Shown: positions 19,601 to 27,694 of the stretch, in pieces | Numbering within the stretch: the stretch's first letter is position 1 | Layout of the letters: every line of letters starts with the position of its first letter | NCBI RefSeq assembly: GCF_004331415.1 | Contig: NZ_SJOP01000004.1 | Span: forward strand, 1-64,000 | DNA: 64,000 nucleotides | Direction: 5' to 3' | Source: Kosakonia quasisacchari | GTDB lineage: Bacteria > Pseudomonadota > Gammaproteobacteria > Enterobacterales > Enterobacteriaceae | Made by a program: the position numbers and the translations under genes | Notes under the pieces: model-generated | Database searches by the model: none | What the model was told of the DNA's origin: nothing | Seen by the model: the letters and a program-made list of their open reading frames with translations, nothing else

Positions 19601-21654
19601 GAAAAATCAAAAGAGAAAGAGTGGCACAGTGACCAGGTATCTTTGCTACTAAAACTAAAAATAGGCTGGCTGACGGTTAAAAGACGGTTGATATTCCGGT
19701 GTTCAACCATCACGCCTTTCGGCTGACCAGTGGAGCCGGACGTATAAATAACGTAGGCCAGATGATATGCCGCCAGGCCGAGAGATAATGGCACAGGGTT
19801 GTGCTCATCCTCCTCGTCAGCACCGGCAGGAAACGGCGCATCCATTAACACGGTTGGAATAGCGCTATTCAGCGCCTGCACAAGAGCAGAATGGGTTACC
19901 AGTGCGGTGGGGTTGGAATCTTGCAGCATGTAATGCAGTCGTTCGCTCGGATAGACCGGATCCAAAGGAACATAGGCTCCGCCAGCCTTGAGGATACCGA
20001 GGATGCCGATCACCATGTCGAGGCCACGTTCCAGACAAATTGCGACCCGGTCATTTGGATGTACACCCATTCTGATGAGCTGATGAGCCAGCGTGTTTGC
20101 CCGGCGGTTCAGCGCGTCATAGGTTAATGAATTCCCCTCGAAAACGGCAGCGATAGCCTGTGGCGAGCGACGGACTTGGGCTTCAAACATTTCGTGGACT
20201 AATAGGTCAGAAGCCTCACTTTCTATAGCGTGAACAGGCTGTAGAAATTGCTGGCGTTCATGTGTCGATAAAACAGGTAAGTGAGACACTGGCGTATCAA
20301 TATTCTGCAACGCGCCTTCCAGTAATACAGCAAGGCGAGATTGCATAGCCTGAATATCTGCAGGTGTGAAATAATCGAAGGAGAAATTAAATTCAACGGA
20401 TACCGATTGGTTCTGTTTATTATTACTGGTGATGGCGTACTGATTAATGGTTATCGCTAAAGGGTATTGCGCCCGGTGATGAGGTTCAATGGTATTAATT
20501 GTCGCCCCTTCCAGATGAACGTTAACATCGTAAGGTTCATAGGATAACGACATATCAAATAAATTCGTTCTATTGGTATTTTGTTGTCTTTTTATTTTCC
20601 GATGAATTTCTGCAACAGGTAGCCTCTGGTGTTTATAGCAAATACGTAATTCATCGGCTGCTTTTTGCATTACATCAGAAAAGGTGTCCTCTTCCGTTAA
20701 TTTAATACGAACCGGGATAACAGAGGCATACATTCCCACCGCCGCTTTTTGCCGTGCATTTCTTCGATTATGGAGTGGGATACCAAAGACAATATCATCA
20801 ACGTTTTTAACTCTTTTAAAATAACAGGCAAAAAGGGCATACATAAAATGCAATACAGACAACCCATATAAAGAAGCCGCCTGTTCAATACGCTGAAAAA
20901 GGGTTTCCTCAAGCATCCAGGTAACAGGCTCAGGCAGACATGTTGCCGGCATCCGGGCTGTCACCAAAGGATGGAATAATTGCGGCGGCAATGCCGTATA
21001 TCGCTCAAGCCAGAAAGCCTGGTCTTTTATACACTGCCGCGCTCTTAGATAAGCCGCATCATTGGCGACAAAATCGGCATAGGATAACGATGCGCCTTCA
21101 AATAAACTCTCTTTGCGGATCAGTCGGCTATAATTTTCGCTCAACTCAGCATTAATAAGGCTTAGGCTCGTTCCGTCGGCAATAATATGATGGCAGCACA
21201 GTTGCCAATACCAACGGTTATTGCCCGCAGAGATTAACGAGCTGCGCCATAATGTTTCAGCCAAATTAAATGGCTGAGTAAAGTTTAACTTCACATATTG
21301 TTCAGCTTCATTTATTGGGTTATCCGTTGCCGTGAAATCTTTAAATTCCATTAATGGCAACGAGGAGGAATCAAAATATTGTGCTGGCGACGTACCGGCA
21401 ACCATACGCAAACGAAATGCATCATGCCGCTTAATGACAGAATCAAACGCTTTAACCATGATATCGGGAACGATATTGCCATCAATGATTATAACGCTCC
21501 CTATATTGTAGTTTGTTAATTCAGGATTGAGCGTCTGCGCGAACCAAATCGCTTGCTGATCTGCACTCAATGGGAACGAGGATGCCGGGAGTGCTGTACT
21601 TTCTTTCGTCACTAATGCACTGTTTAAGAGTCTATTATTGGGAGATATATCCAT
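13618..21654 (-). CDS. Two-module non-ribosomal peptide synthetase, C-A-T-C-A-T-TE-TE
   Basis: A 2678-residue NRPS. Order: starter-like condensation domain (about 30-467, HHIIADG at 155-161); adenylation domain 1 (about 487-980); carrier 1 (GGHSL, Ser 1033); condensation domain 2 (about 1117-1537, HHLLQAQGD at 1136-1144 and HHLVCD at 1255-1260); adenylation domain 2 (about 1560-2045); carrier 2 (Ser 2094); thioesterase 1 (GWSLGG, Ser 2226); thioesterase 2 (GHSFGG, Ser 2498). Aligning by eye to GrsA pocket positions gives DFWNIGMVHK for A1, a known Thr code, and DAQDIGAVDK for A2, closest to Gln codes. The HHL-x4-GD signature of domain C2 marks dual epimerisation/condensation domains, so residue 1 may become D-Thr. 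Tandem thioesterases are common in lipopeptide synthetases. ATG 21654 is preferred over TTG 21663, which has no spaced ribosome site. No MbtH or exporter gene is adjacent. Confidence 0.95.
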   Translation of the reverse strand: MDISPNNRLLNSALVTKESTALPASSFPLSADQQAIWFAQTLNPELTNYNIGSVIIIDGNIVPDIMVKAFDSVIKRHDAFRLRMVAGTSPAQYFDSSSLPLMEFKDFTATDNPINEAEQYVKLNFTQPFNLAETLWRSSLISAGNNRWYWQLCCHHIIADGTSLSLINAELSENYSRLIRKESLFEGASLSYADFVANDAAYLRARQCIKDQAFWLERYTALPPQLFHPLVTARMPATCLPEPVTWMLEETLFQRIEQAASLYGLSVLHFMYALFACYFKRVKNVDDIVFGIPLHNRRNARQKAAVGMYASVIPVRIKLTEEDTFSDVMQKAADELRICYKHQRLPVAEIHRKIKRQQNTNRTNLFDMSLSYEPYDVNVHLEGATINTIEPHHRAQYPLAITINQYAITSNNKQNQSVSVEFNFSFDYFTPADIQAMQSRLAVLLEGALQNIDTPVSHLPVLSTHERQQFLQPVHAIESEASDLLVHEMFEAQVRRSPQAIAAVFEGNSLTYDALNRRANTLAHQLIRMGVHPNDRVAICLERGLDMVIGILGILKAGGAYVPLDPVYPSERLHYMLQDSNPTALVTHSALVQALNSAIPTVLMDAPFPAGADEEDEHNPVPLSLGLAAYHLAYVIYTSGSTGQPKGVMVEHRNINRLLTVSQPIFSFSSKDTWSLCHSFSFDFSVWELFGALCSGGRLIVVSTACARSPQTLYTLLCREQVTVLNQTPSAFRQLIAAQDSAPHTLRCVIFGGEALEMRSLVPWINNASNRNTRLINMYGITEITVHATWYEIALSDITSQGASLIGGPLSDLQIYILDSHRQLVPFGVTGELYVAGNGVARGYLNRPELTAERFLPDPFTSGQRMYRTGDLGRWLPDGNIEFLGRNDFQVKLRGFRIELGEISACLTACDGVRDAVVMAREDTPGDRRLVAYLLAAPGHTPEPARLRQQLAQSLAEYMLPAAFVTLESFPLTPTGKLDRQALPAPDRTAAVTRGDEAPAGEVENALAAIWCGLLGLTQVGRHDNFFELGGHSLMVVSLLERLRGQGMTLDIRGAFSAPVLADMALSITVRDAGAEAPVPPSRIPAHCQTLTPGMLPLVSLTQAETDAVVATVDGGAVNVQDIYPLSPLQEGILFHHLLQAQGDAYLLNSLLAFDSRALMETFLAALQQVIDRHDILRSAVCWQGVSRPVQVVWRRAALPVTAFVAQDGQDVAAQLRAQASPHRRRMDVSRAPLFSAQTVYDPAQRQWLLALNFHHLVCDHISMALVCDEITQILEGNTAALPAAVPYRNFIARTLRVPETEHEAWFRARLADISTPTAPYDIADTRESGGACGEARQTLDTALAGHIRTQARRLGVSPGVLFHTAQARLLAQLCGRDDVVFGTVLMGRLQAGDSGESGPGMFINTLPLRMSLAGQSVQEAVLSTRDALAALLEHEQAPLALPLFSTLLNYRHSPARSGLVREGIRLLEAEERTNYPIAFSVDDTGEGFILTAQTVAGIDPQRQLGYLVTTLAALSAALAHEPQRPVLSLAVLPAPERRQVLAEFNATRAALPAEGLIHRLFEAQVVRTPEAVAVACENITLSYDALNRRANRLAHRLIARGVRPDDRVAVCLARSADVLVAILGILKAGGAYVPLDPAYPAGRLNYMLADAAPVALVTQRGLAQTLNATLPVVLTDAEPEDGAAEHNPDPQGLTPEHLAYVIYTSGSTGKPKGVMVEHRNVVNMQRALQVMLDIQHPSRVSMNASIVFDASVQSWVHLLSGHTMVMVPEEVRKESGALLSFLRRHNVDVIDCTPLQLQGMLAAGLQKAYEGYPCTVIIGGDAIPSSAWSTMQNIEPIRFVNAYGPTECTVDASMCMIDKTLATPGIGKPIANTQIYLLDNHGQPVPLGICGELYIAGNGVARGYLNRPELTAERFLPDPFTPGQRMYRTGDLGRWLPDGNIEFLGRNDFQVKLRGFRIELGEIEACLTACDGVRDAVVIAREDTPGDKRLVAYLLAEPGHMPEPAWLRQQLAQSLAEHMLPAAFVTLTTFPHTPNGKLDRQALPAPDRAALVTRGDEAPAGEIENALAAIWCELLGLSQVGRHDNFFELGGHSLLAVQLLNRMVKTGLSISLATLFANPSLAQLAGVIQDREKSLASPFADNPVVLRGEGAQPPLFLVHEPSGDPLVYSPLATMLRVDRPVYALSALGLHAADNPPTSLEALAACHIEAIRRVQPHGPYHLAGWSLGGVISYEIALQLQQSGEEIAFIGMIDSYHPAAHQKRDFRASSERAVRDEMILNFLSMHVPESERSLLAQLPSPIDMLAVFDLCTEHNWLPKDIRYEDLLLRLETVLYIRPLGLRYQPAPAELTITLYTANPDESDDMWRGWRGTVSSDSSRHVIGGTHLSIMQPPLLAQLATQMTADLRPRSSCHPVIVMQEGTDRETPVFCIPGAGASAFSFLDLVALLPANLPVYALQARGLTNVNAMPHLTVEETARDYICAMHERQPSGPYHLIGHSFGGWIAFEIALQLQAQGETVADLILIDSRSPGAKPLINHLEALMKLISIYNLMLNRELPITQEALLEMEPHQRLICLHQLLIEAGIYTRNTPLSLLAGVFHVMFANLNTSYIPRTHYQGVLHMINAQEANVAEREQCEAVWREHATHCSTLLSPGNHMTMLSTPHAGALASHITTVMSKP

Positions 21655-22465
21655 ATATTCCAACCTAATTAATGAGAACCAAATCGTCGTAATTAATTGA
21701 CAGCACGCTTATTTCCAGAAAGCAGAACGCCATCAAATAATATTCCTGATGAATATTTTTATCTTTTAAATGAACGAACAATTATCCACTGCAACCCCAG
21801 GATGCCTTGTCGTCAACGTCGCGAACCGTATGAGGTAAAACTCAACATGTCTAAACGATAAACCAATCAATTAGTGCAACCGTCCATTCTCCACACCGGA
21901 TATATCCAGTTTAAAAAAGCACGTAATAATACCGGGAGAAATCATTACGTAAGATTCACATCATATAAAAAACACCATAAATCAGTCCCATATACTTACT
22001 CACAGGGTTATTCACTGCGGATTACACGATCCGTAGCGAGTAATAGCCTTTGCAAGTTAACAATAATAAATACCTTTTGAGTCTCTATGGCAAGAAAATA
22101 TATAACCTTAACAACATAACAGTGATATACGCAGCACCATGCGATTGATAATAAAGATTTTATTATTTTTAATTTGACAAAAAAACATTTTTATATTTAC
22201 GTTTGCCGCTACAGTGAAAAACTCCGAGGAGAGTTTATTTTATTATTCTGCGCAATTATTCATGAAATGGATAAATAAATGAGAACATAAAAAACCTTCG
22301 CGTTGATGAGCGATAACCGTGTGATTTAAACAAGACGATTCTCCACCACCGCGCTCTTGCTGAGAAAGAAATGCATGATGACGACACCACCTGCGGTACA
22401 CTGATTGTGTTTTCTGGCAATACGTTTACCGATGTACTTACTCATTAACTTAATGATAGATAAAT
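21655..22465. other. AT-rich divergent region between NRPS and PPTase
   Basis: About 810 bases without a convincing gene. It must hold the divergent promoters of the NRPS and the phosphopantetheinyl transferase genes. A TTGACA is present at 22174-22179 but no well-placed -10 box follows. Short ORFs here have no family features or good ribosome sites. Its length is unusual for a simple divergent promoter and could hold operators or an RNA that I cannot define. Confidence 0.4.
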
Positions 22466-23179
22466 ATGTTTACGTCACAACTAAGCCATTCTACCGCTGC
22501 TTTCGTGATGCAGTCGGAAACGGGGTTCATAACGCAATTCCCTGCAGTGGCCTACTGCCAGGTCGCATTCGACGCAACCTCTTACCGGGATTCGCTTTTT
22601 AGCGAATATGCCATCCCCTTTCCTTCGATGCTTGATAAAGCGGTAGTAAAACGACGCGCGGAGTACCTTGCGGCTCGCTATGCCGCCAGGCAATTATTAC
22701 AAAACGCAGGCTGTGATGGCCACGTTGATACATCTTCCAGCCGGGAGCCCGTCTGGCCTGCGGGCTGGTGCGGCAGCCTTTCTCATACCCGTGGTCACGC
22801 TATTGCGATTATTGCACCGTGTAATTCAGGGTTAACGCCTGGCATTGATATTGAAATGTTCGACGCAAAGACCATGAGAGAGACGGCGGAGATGTTCACC
22901 AGCGTTGATGAACGACGATTACTTGCCGCCTGCGGCTTAGCGTATGAAACGGCGTTACTGATAGTATTTTCCGCCAAAGAGAGTCTGTTCAAAGCGCTCT
23001 ATCCTGAGGTGAAATGTTTTTTCGGTTTTGAAGCGGCGCGAATAGGTAGCATCGATACGGCGGCACATAGCATTATCCTTGAGCTAACGCAGCCGCTGAC
23101 GCCTGAGCGTAAACAAGGATGCCAATTTAATGGCCAGTATCTTATCGAGGAAAATCGCGTGATTACGCTGATCGCGTAA
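22466..23179 (+). CDS. 4'-phosphopantetheinyl transferase, EntD/Sfp type
   Basis: A 237-residue PPTase that would attach the phosphopantetheine arm from CoA to the Ser of NRPS carrier domains. The family motifs are present: CGSLSHTRGHAIAII (about residues 93-107), the metal-binding GIDIE, and FSAKESLFKALYP near residues 168-180, with a preceding Arg-rich ARYAARQLL segment as in EntD. It lies divergently from the NRPS gene and ends in its own terminator, so it is very likely the dedicated activator of that NRPS, although enterobacteria usually also carry entD elsewhere. The ribosome site before the ATG at 22466 is weak. Confidence 0.92.
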   Translation: MFTSQLSHSTAAFVMQSETGFITQFPAVAYCQVAFDATSYRDSLFSEYAIPFPSMLDKAVVKRRAEYLAARYAARQLLQNAGCDGHVDTSSSREPVWPAGWCGSLSHTRGHAIAIIAPCNSGLTPGIDIEMFDAKTMRETAEMFTSVDERRLLAACGLAYETALLIVFSAKESLFKALYPEVKCFFGFEAARIGSIDTAAHSIILELTQPLTPERKQGCQFNGQYLIEENRVITLIA

Positions 23180-23207
23180 GGCACTGGCCAGGTAACCAAT
23201 TGGGAAA

Positions 23208-23236
23208 GGCAGCAGCAATTGCCGCTGCCTTTTTTT
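23208..23236 (+). terminator. Rho-independent terminator after the PPTase gene
   Basis: An 11-base arm GGCAGCAGCAA pairs with TTGCCGCTGCC with one mismatch and is followed by seven T on the plus strand. It lies between the convergent PPTase and tpsA genes. Confidence 0.85.
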
Positions 23237-23241
23237 GCAAC

Positions 23242-26200
23242 TTACAGACCCACAATGGTTCCGGTATTTGTTATCGCATTCGTTTCGAGCTCAAGGCCGT
23301 AAAAACCGCCCAGAACCGCGTCTTTACCGCTGTTCGTGACTTTATTTGCGTTCACTTTCGCGGTGCCATAACTCAGCATATTGAGGTAGTTATACACGTT
23401 ACCGTCTGTTTTCACGGTTAATGCATAATCACTGACAATATTGCCTCGGTTATTAATATCTTTTACCGCATTAACCTCAATGTTTTGCCCAAGCATATTG
23501 CTGTTGCTGTTGTTGGTAACGTGCCGTTGGGTAGTAAGGGTAAGGCTGGTTCCCGCCAGGATATCTTTGAAGTTCTCGATACCGTTCAGGGCATTAATCG
23601 CCAGCGCGTTATTAGCGGCGATGGTGTTGCGGTTATACAGCACACCTTTTAACACGCTGAAATTCACATCGCCTTTACCGCTGATCCAGCCGTAGTTGGT
23701 GGTGCTGTTATCCACGCTCAGGTTCAGGTTCTTATCAGAAGCGATAACCCCTGTTGCCGTTCCATCTTCCAGCTTACCGTTGCTGTAGTTCTCAAGGTAA
23801 GCAGAGGTGATGTCGAGGTTACCTGCGCTATATGTCATCGCATAGTTATTATAGAAAACACCGGCCGCTTTAATAATGGCGTTGGCTCCGCTCATCAGCA
23901 TACTGCGGGTGTTATCGAATACGCCCCGGGACAGCACGTTAAGCGGGCCGTTTTCTGCCAGAATACGGCTGTTAGTGTTGTAGATATTTTGAGCGGAAAG
24001 CGAGACGCCCGCGTTTCCAACCATGCCACCAACATCACCTTCGACACCAAAATACTCGCCGTTGTAATAACTGAAGTTATTACCGTCTCTGTTTTCAATA
24101 TTGCCGATAGCATTTACGGTAAGCGTTTTATTCGCGGCAATCAGCGCCGTGTTGTTATAGACACCTGATTTGGAGTCAATAGAGATATTTTCACCTGCGA
24201 TTAACCCGTTGTTGTTATCCACCGAGTTGGCAACCAGAGTAATATCCCCACGCAAAGAGGTTACCGAGCCTTTATAACTATCGAAATTACCGGTCAGGAT
24301 CAGGTTAATATCACTGGCACCAGCAATCTGCCCATAGTCATTGAGCAACCAGTTCCCGCTAATTCCGATATCGCCCGCAGAGGTAATCTTGCCGCTATAG
24401 TTATCAACCGTTCCTTTTGCCGCCACATTTACATCGCCAGTCAGGGAACGCAGCGTGCCACGGTTATTACCCACATTACTATTAGAGGTAATCGTCAGAT
24501 CACCGCCTGCCTCAATAAGGGAATTATTGTTGATGACGTTGTTTGCGGTAATAGCGACATCCCCACCGCCCAGCATATAGAGGTAGTTATACAGATTACC
24601 TTTGGTCACAACACTCATATCGCCATCGCTGACAATATTGCCGCGGTTATTAATGTCGTTTACCGCGTTAATAGTAATCCCGTTACCGACCATATTACTG
24701 TTGCTATTGTTTGTCACATGACGTTGCGTATCCAGCGTCAGGCTGCCACCGGCGGAGATATCTTTGAAGTTCTCGATACCGTTCAGGGCAGCGATCGCAA
24801 GCGACTTATCAGCCGCAATGGTATTACGGTTATAAAACGCCCCTTTCACGACATTCAGCGCCACAGCGCCTGTACCACTGATCCAGCCGTAGTTAGTGAA
24901 ATTGTTGTCCACATTCAGCGTGATATCTTTATCTGCGGTGATAAATCCTGTGGCGTTATTATCGATAAGCGTGCCGCTGCTGTAGTTTTCCAGGGAGACG
25001 GTATCGAGTGTGAGGTTGCCTCCGCTGGAAATCGTTGCGTAGTTATTGTAGAAAGCCCCGCCGGTTTTGATTGCGGTATCGGCCCCGCTGACCATCAGCG
25101 CACGCGTGTTATCAATATTCCCTTTCGCTTGCAGGCTCATTGGCCCATTTTCAGCAATGATGCGGCTGTTGTTGTTGTAAATATTCTGCCCGGAAATCTC
25201 AACGCCACCTTTACCGATCAAGCCACCGGTCTGTTGCGGCATGCCGAAATAGAGGCCAAAGTCATTGCCAAAGCGATTACCATCACGGTTATCAACATTC
25301 CCGCCCGCATGGATAGTCAGCTTTTTACTGGCTAAGACCAGTGATCTGGTGGTGTTTACTCCAGCTTTCGCGTCGATGGAGATATTTTGCCCCATCATGA
25401 AACCACCGTGAGTATCTACCGCATTCGCACTCAGTGAGATATCACCTTCTTCCGCACTGACAACGCCAATATAGTTGCTCAGGTTGCCGTTAACCGACAC
25501 CTCCACGCCCTTCTTGCCGCCAATGCCACCGTAGTCATTACGATAGGAGTCCCCCTTCACAATTACTTTGCTATTGGAAAGAAGATTGCCGGAATCGTTA
25601 TTGACCAGGCCCTTGCTGTTTAGCAAAACATCGCCGTTTGATGCGATCTGACCACCGCTGTTATTGATGCTGTTTGCGTTGATTACTACACCGGTATCGG
25701 CTGCGATGCCTAAGGAATCGGAACTGACGGTATCCGCTGTTTTGGTACTGCCGTTGTTGATAGTGCCACCAGACAGTATGTTGATATGACCGCTGGCGGA
25801 GCGGATCAGGCCCTTGTTGTTGTCGACGTTGCCAAGGCTGACGATGTCCATGTCGCCTGACGTTTCTAGGATACCGCTGTTGTTGTTAATCGCGCCGGAC
25901 TCAAGCCCAAGATAGCCGCCATGGATCTGGCCGTTACTGTTATTTAGCGTACCGGTTTTTAAGGTGACAATACCCGCTTCGATACCGACATCGTTCCCTT
26001 TACCGGTGTTGGTAAAGGTATTGTTATTGGTGTCGACAGCCAGCACACCACTGGCGGCAATTTTGCCATTAGTGTTATCAAACGCACCGCTATTAACGTA
26101 GATATCTGCCGTAGTCGAAATCGTACCTGAACGGGCATTAACAATAGCGTTCTTATTGGTATCGAGATAAATAGCACCCGCAGACGTAATAACGCCCGTT

Positions 26201-27117
26201 GTATTATCCAATTTGCCGTTGGTATTAATTTTTGTCGAACCGATCGATTGAATCTGAGCATTATTGTTCAATAGCTGACCATTGGCATCAATGCTGATCC
26301 CGCCTGTGCCACCGGCAATAACGCCCTGGTTACGCACGCCCACGCCGCTTTCGGTACTGATAAGGTTAATTTTGTTCGCGTACATTCCGCCAACTTGCGC
26401 AACGTCAACGCTATAGCTGTTACGCGAGCCTGACGCAGTGACAGTTCCGGTCACCTGGCCGTCAGCATTAACGTAGTTATTACCCGCAACAATATTCAGT
26501 TCGTCAGCAGTAACTTTCCCGCTGAGCACTACGTTGCGTGACAAAATTTCAGTTGGGCTGGCGTTATCCAGCTTGCTGATATTAATGGTTCCACCGTTTA
26601 CGGAATAACCAGCGAGTTTGCCGTTTTGAATATCTGGCGTGCCGGTGGTCAGGGTGAGTTTATCGGTATTAATCGTCCCGCCACCATTAACCGTAATACC
26701 ATTGGGGTTGGCGATAATCAGCGCGGCTTTATCACCCGCAACTTCCATCATGCCATTGATCGTCGACGCATTTTTGGAGGTAACTTCATTGAGAATAACT
26801 TTTGCCGATCCGGATGTCAGATTGCTGTTACCCTGGATGGTACCACCCAATACTGTATCGGATGCTGAACCGCTGTTATTAAAAATAACGCCATTTTTAT
26901 CGACGTTCAGGTTGTCCCAAACGTTATGTGACAAGCCATTGCTGTTAGGTTTATTAATATCGACTACCGGCACACCATTCGCATTATATAGCGTGCCATT
27001 TTTCATACTTAAACCAGCGGAATGCGCAACAGCAGGTAATGCAAATATCATTGCTACCGTCAACGGGGCCAGCTGAGTTCTCACAAGGCGTTGGACTTTC
27101 TTTTCCGAATTAATCAC
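23242..27117 (-). CDS. TpsA-type filamentous haemagglutinin-like exoprotein
   Basis: A 1291-residue secreted protein of the two-partner secretion A type. Residues about 1-34 form an extended signal peptide (basic start, then VAMIFALPAVAHSAG). The TPS/haemagglutination domain follows (about 40-230), with NPNG at 137-140 as in FHA-like proteins. The rest is a run of Asn/Gly-rich beta-helix repeats (patterns such as VDNNNGLIAG, ANNVINNNS) ending without a toxin or membrane domain. Two large units in the second half repeat with a constant offset of 399 residues. It is short for a haemagglutinin. The start is GTG at 27117, with GGGAAG nine bases upstream. No TpsB transporter gene is present in the window, so the partner must be elsewhere. 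Confidence 0.88.
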   Translation of the reverse strand: MINSEKKVQRLVRTQLAPLTVAMIFALPAVAHSAGLSMKNGTLYNANGVPVVDINKPNSNGLSHNVWDNLNVDKNGVIFNNSGSASDTVLGGTIQGNSNLTSGSAKVILNEVTSKNASTINGMMEVAGDKAALIIANPNGITVNGGGTINTDKLTLTTGTPDIQNGKLAGYSVNGGTINISKLDNASPTEILSRNVVLSGKVTADELNIVAGNNYVNADGQVTGTVTASGSRNSYSVDVAQVGGMYANKINLISTESGVGVRNQGVIAGGTGGISIDANGQLLNNNAQIQSIGSTKINTNGKLDNTTGVITSAGAIYLDTNKNAIVNARSGTISTTADIYVNSGAFDNTNGKIAASGVLAVDTNNNTFTNTGKGNDVGIEAGIVTLKTGTLNNSNGQIHGGYLGLESGAINNNSGILETSGDMDIVSLGNVDNNKGLIRSASGHINILSGGTINNGSTKTADTVSSDSLGIAADTGVVINANSINNSGGQIASNGDVLLNSKGLVNNDSGNLLSNSKVIVKGDSYRNDYGGIGGKKGVEVSVNGNLSNYIGVVSAEEGDISLSANAVDTHGGFMMGQNISIDAKAGVNTTRSLVLASKKLTIHAGGNVDNRDGNRFGNDFGLYFGMPQQTGGLIGKGGVEISGQNIYNNNSRIIAENGPMSLQAKGNIDNTRALMVSGADTAIKTGGAFYNNYATISSGGNLTLDTVSLENYSSGTLIDNNATGFITADKDITLNVDNNFTNYGWISGTGAVALNVVKGAFYNRNTIAADKSLAIAALNGIENFKDISAGGSLTLDTQRHVTNNSNSNMVGNGITINAVNDINNRGNIVSDGDMSVVTKGNLYNYLYMLGGGDVAITANNVINNNSLIEAGGDLTITSNSNVGNNRGTLRSLTGDVNVAAKGTVDNYSGKITSAGDIGISGNWLLNDYGQIAGASDINLILTGNFDSYKGSVTSLRGDITLVANSVDNNNGLIAGENISIDSKSGVYNNTALIAANKTLTVNAIGNIENRDGNNFSYYNGEYFGVEGDVGGMVGNAGVSLSAQNIYNTNSRILAENGPLNVLSRGVFDNTRSMLMSGANAIIKAAGVFYNNYAMTYSAGNLDITSAYLENYSNGKLEDGTATGVIASDKNLNLSVDNSTTNYGWISGKGDVNFSVLKGVLYNRNTIAANNALAINALNGIENFKDILAGTSLTLTTQRHVTNNSNSNMLGQNIEVNAVKDINNRGNIVSDYALTVKTDGNVYNYLNMLSYGTAKVNANKVTNSGKDAVLGGFYGLELETNAITNTGTIVGL

Positions 27118-27650
27118 GCTTTTGCTTCCCTTTAATTAACCTTCAGAACCAATTTGAAATAAAACGTTCTCAGTCTTGTTTCCTGAGCCTGGGATCGATT
27201 TTGTTTATTCGAATGAATTTGTCGGTAAACTTCACCAGGCATATCGGTTCAGAATAAAAAATTGAAACCTGGCACCTCACGAGACGTCTGATTTTTTGAC
27301 AAAGCCTGTGAAAGAATTAACATCAGGATTGAACATCGCAGTGCCCCGCGAGCGGGGAATAAATCAAGACCGGGTTAAAAACTAACAGGGGTTAAGTAAT
27401 AGAACAATATGCCATACTTGAAAATCAGATGATTCATCTGGCCTGAAGAGTGAAAAATAAACACTCGAAGCGCATTATTTGAAATTTGCTTTAAAAGCAT
27501 TAAGAAAGTGGAAATATAGACACAGAATCATCTTTTAAGGCAATATAACAGAATTAAATATTATTAACCCCCTTAATATAATCATTCGCCGATCAACTTA
27601 ATAAAATAGAAATACGCTGCGTAAGAAAATAGCTTTAGGTTAATAACGAA
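27118..27650. other. AT-rich region upstream of tpsA
   Basis: About 530 bases without a supported gene, between the GTG of tpsA and the pstS terminator. It should hold the tpsA promoter. A short GC-rich hairpin (CCCCGC/GCGGGG near 27344-27357) is the only clear structure. I see no certain regulator site. Confidence 0.4.
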
Positions 27651-27673
27651 AAAACCCGGTAGCGCACCGGGTT
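27651..27673 (-). terminator. Rho-independent terminator after pstS
   Basis: An 8-bp stem AACCCGGT/ACCGGGTT with a five-base loop, followed on the minus strand by TTTTTTCG. It lies just after the pstS stop and shows that pstC does not follow in the same transcript. Confidence 0.88.
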
Positions 27674-27694
27674 TATTTTTAAGAGATAGCGAGA

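Noticed and set aside
21874..22080. 68-codon ORF in the NRPS-PPTase spacer
   Set aside because: No ribosome site, unusual composition and no known family.
22146..22168. Possible Fur box upstream of the PPTase gene
   Set aside because: Only about 11 of 19 positions agree, which is not better than chance in such AT-rich sequence.
27341..27366. GTGCCCCGCGAGCGGGGAAT looks like part of a type I-E CRISPR repeat
   Set aside because: It occurs once, has no spacer-repeat periodicity and no cas genes are near. It is more simply a short GC hairpin.
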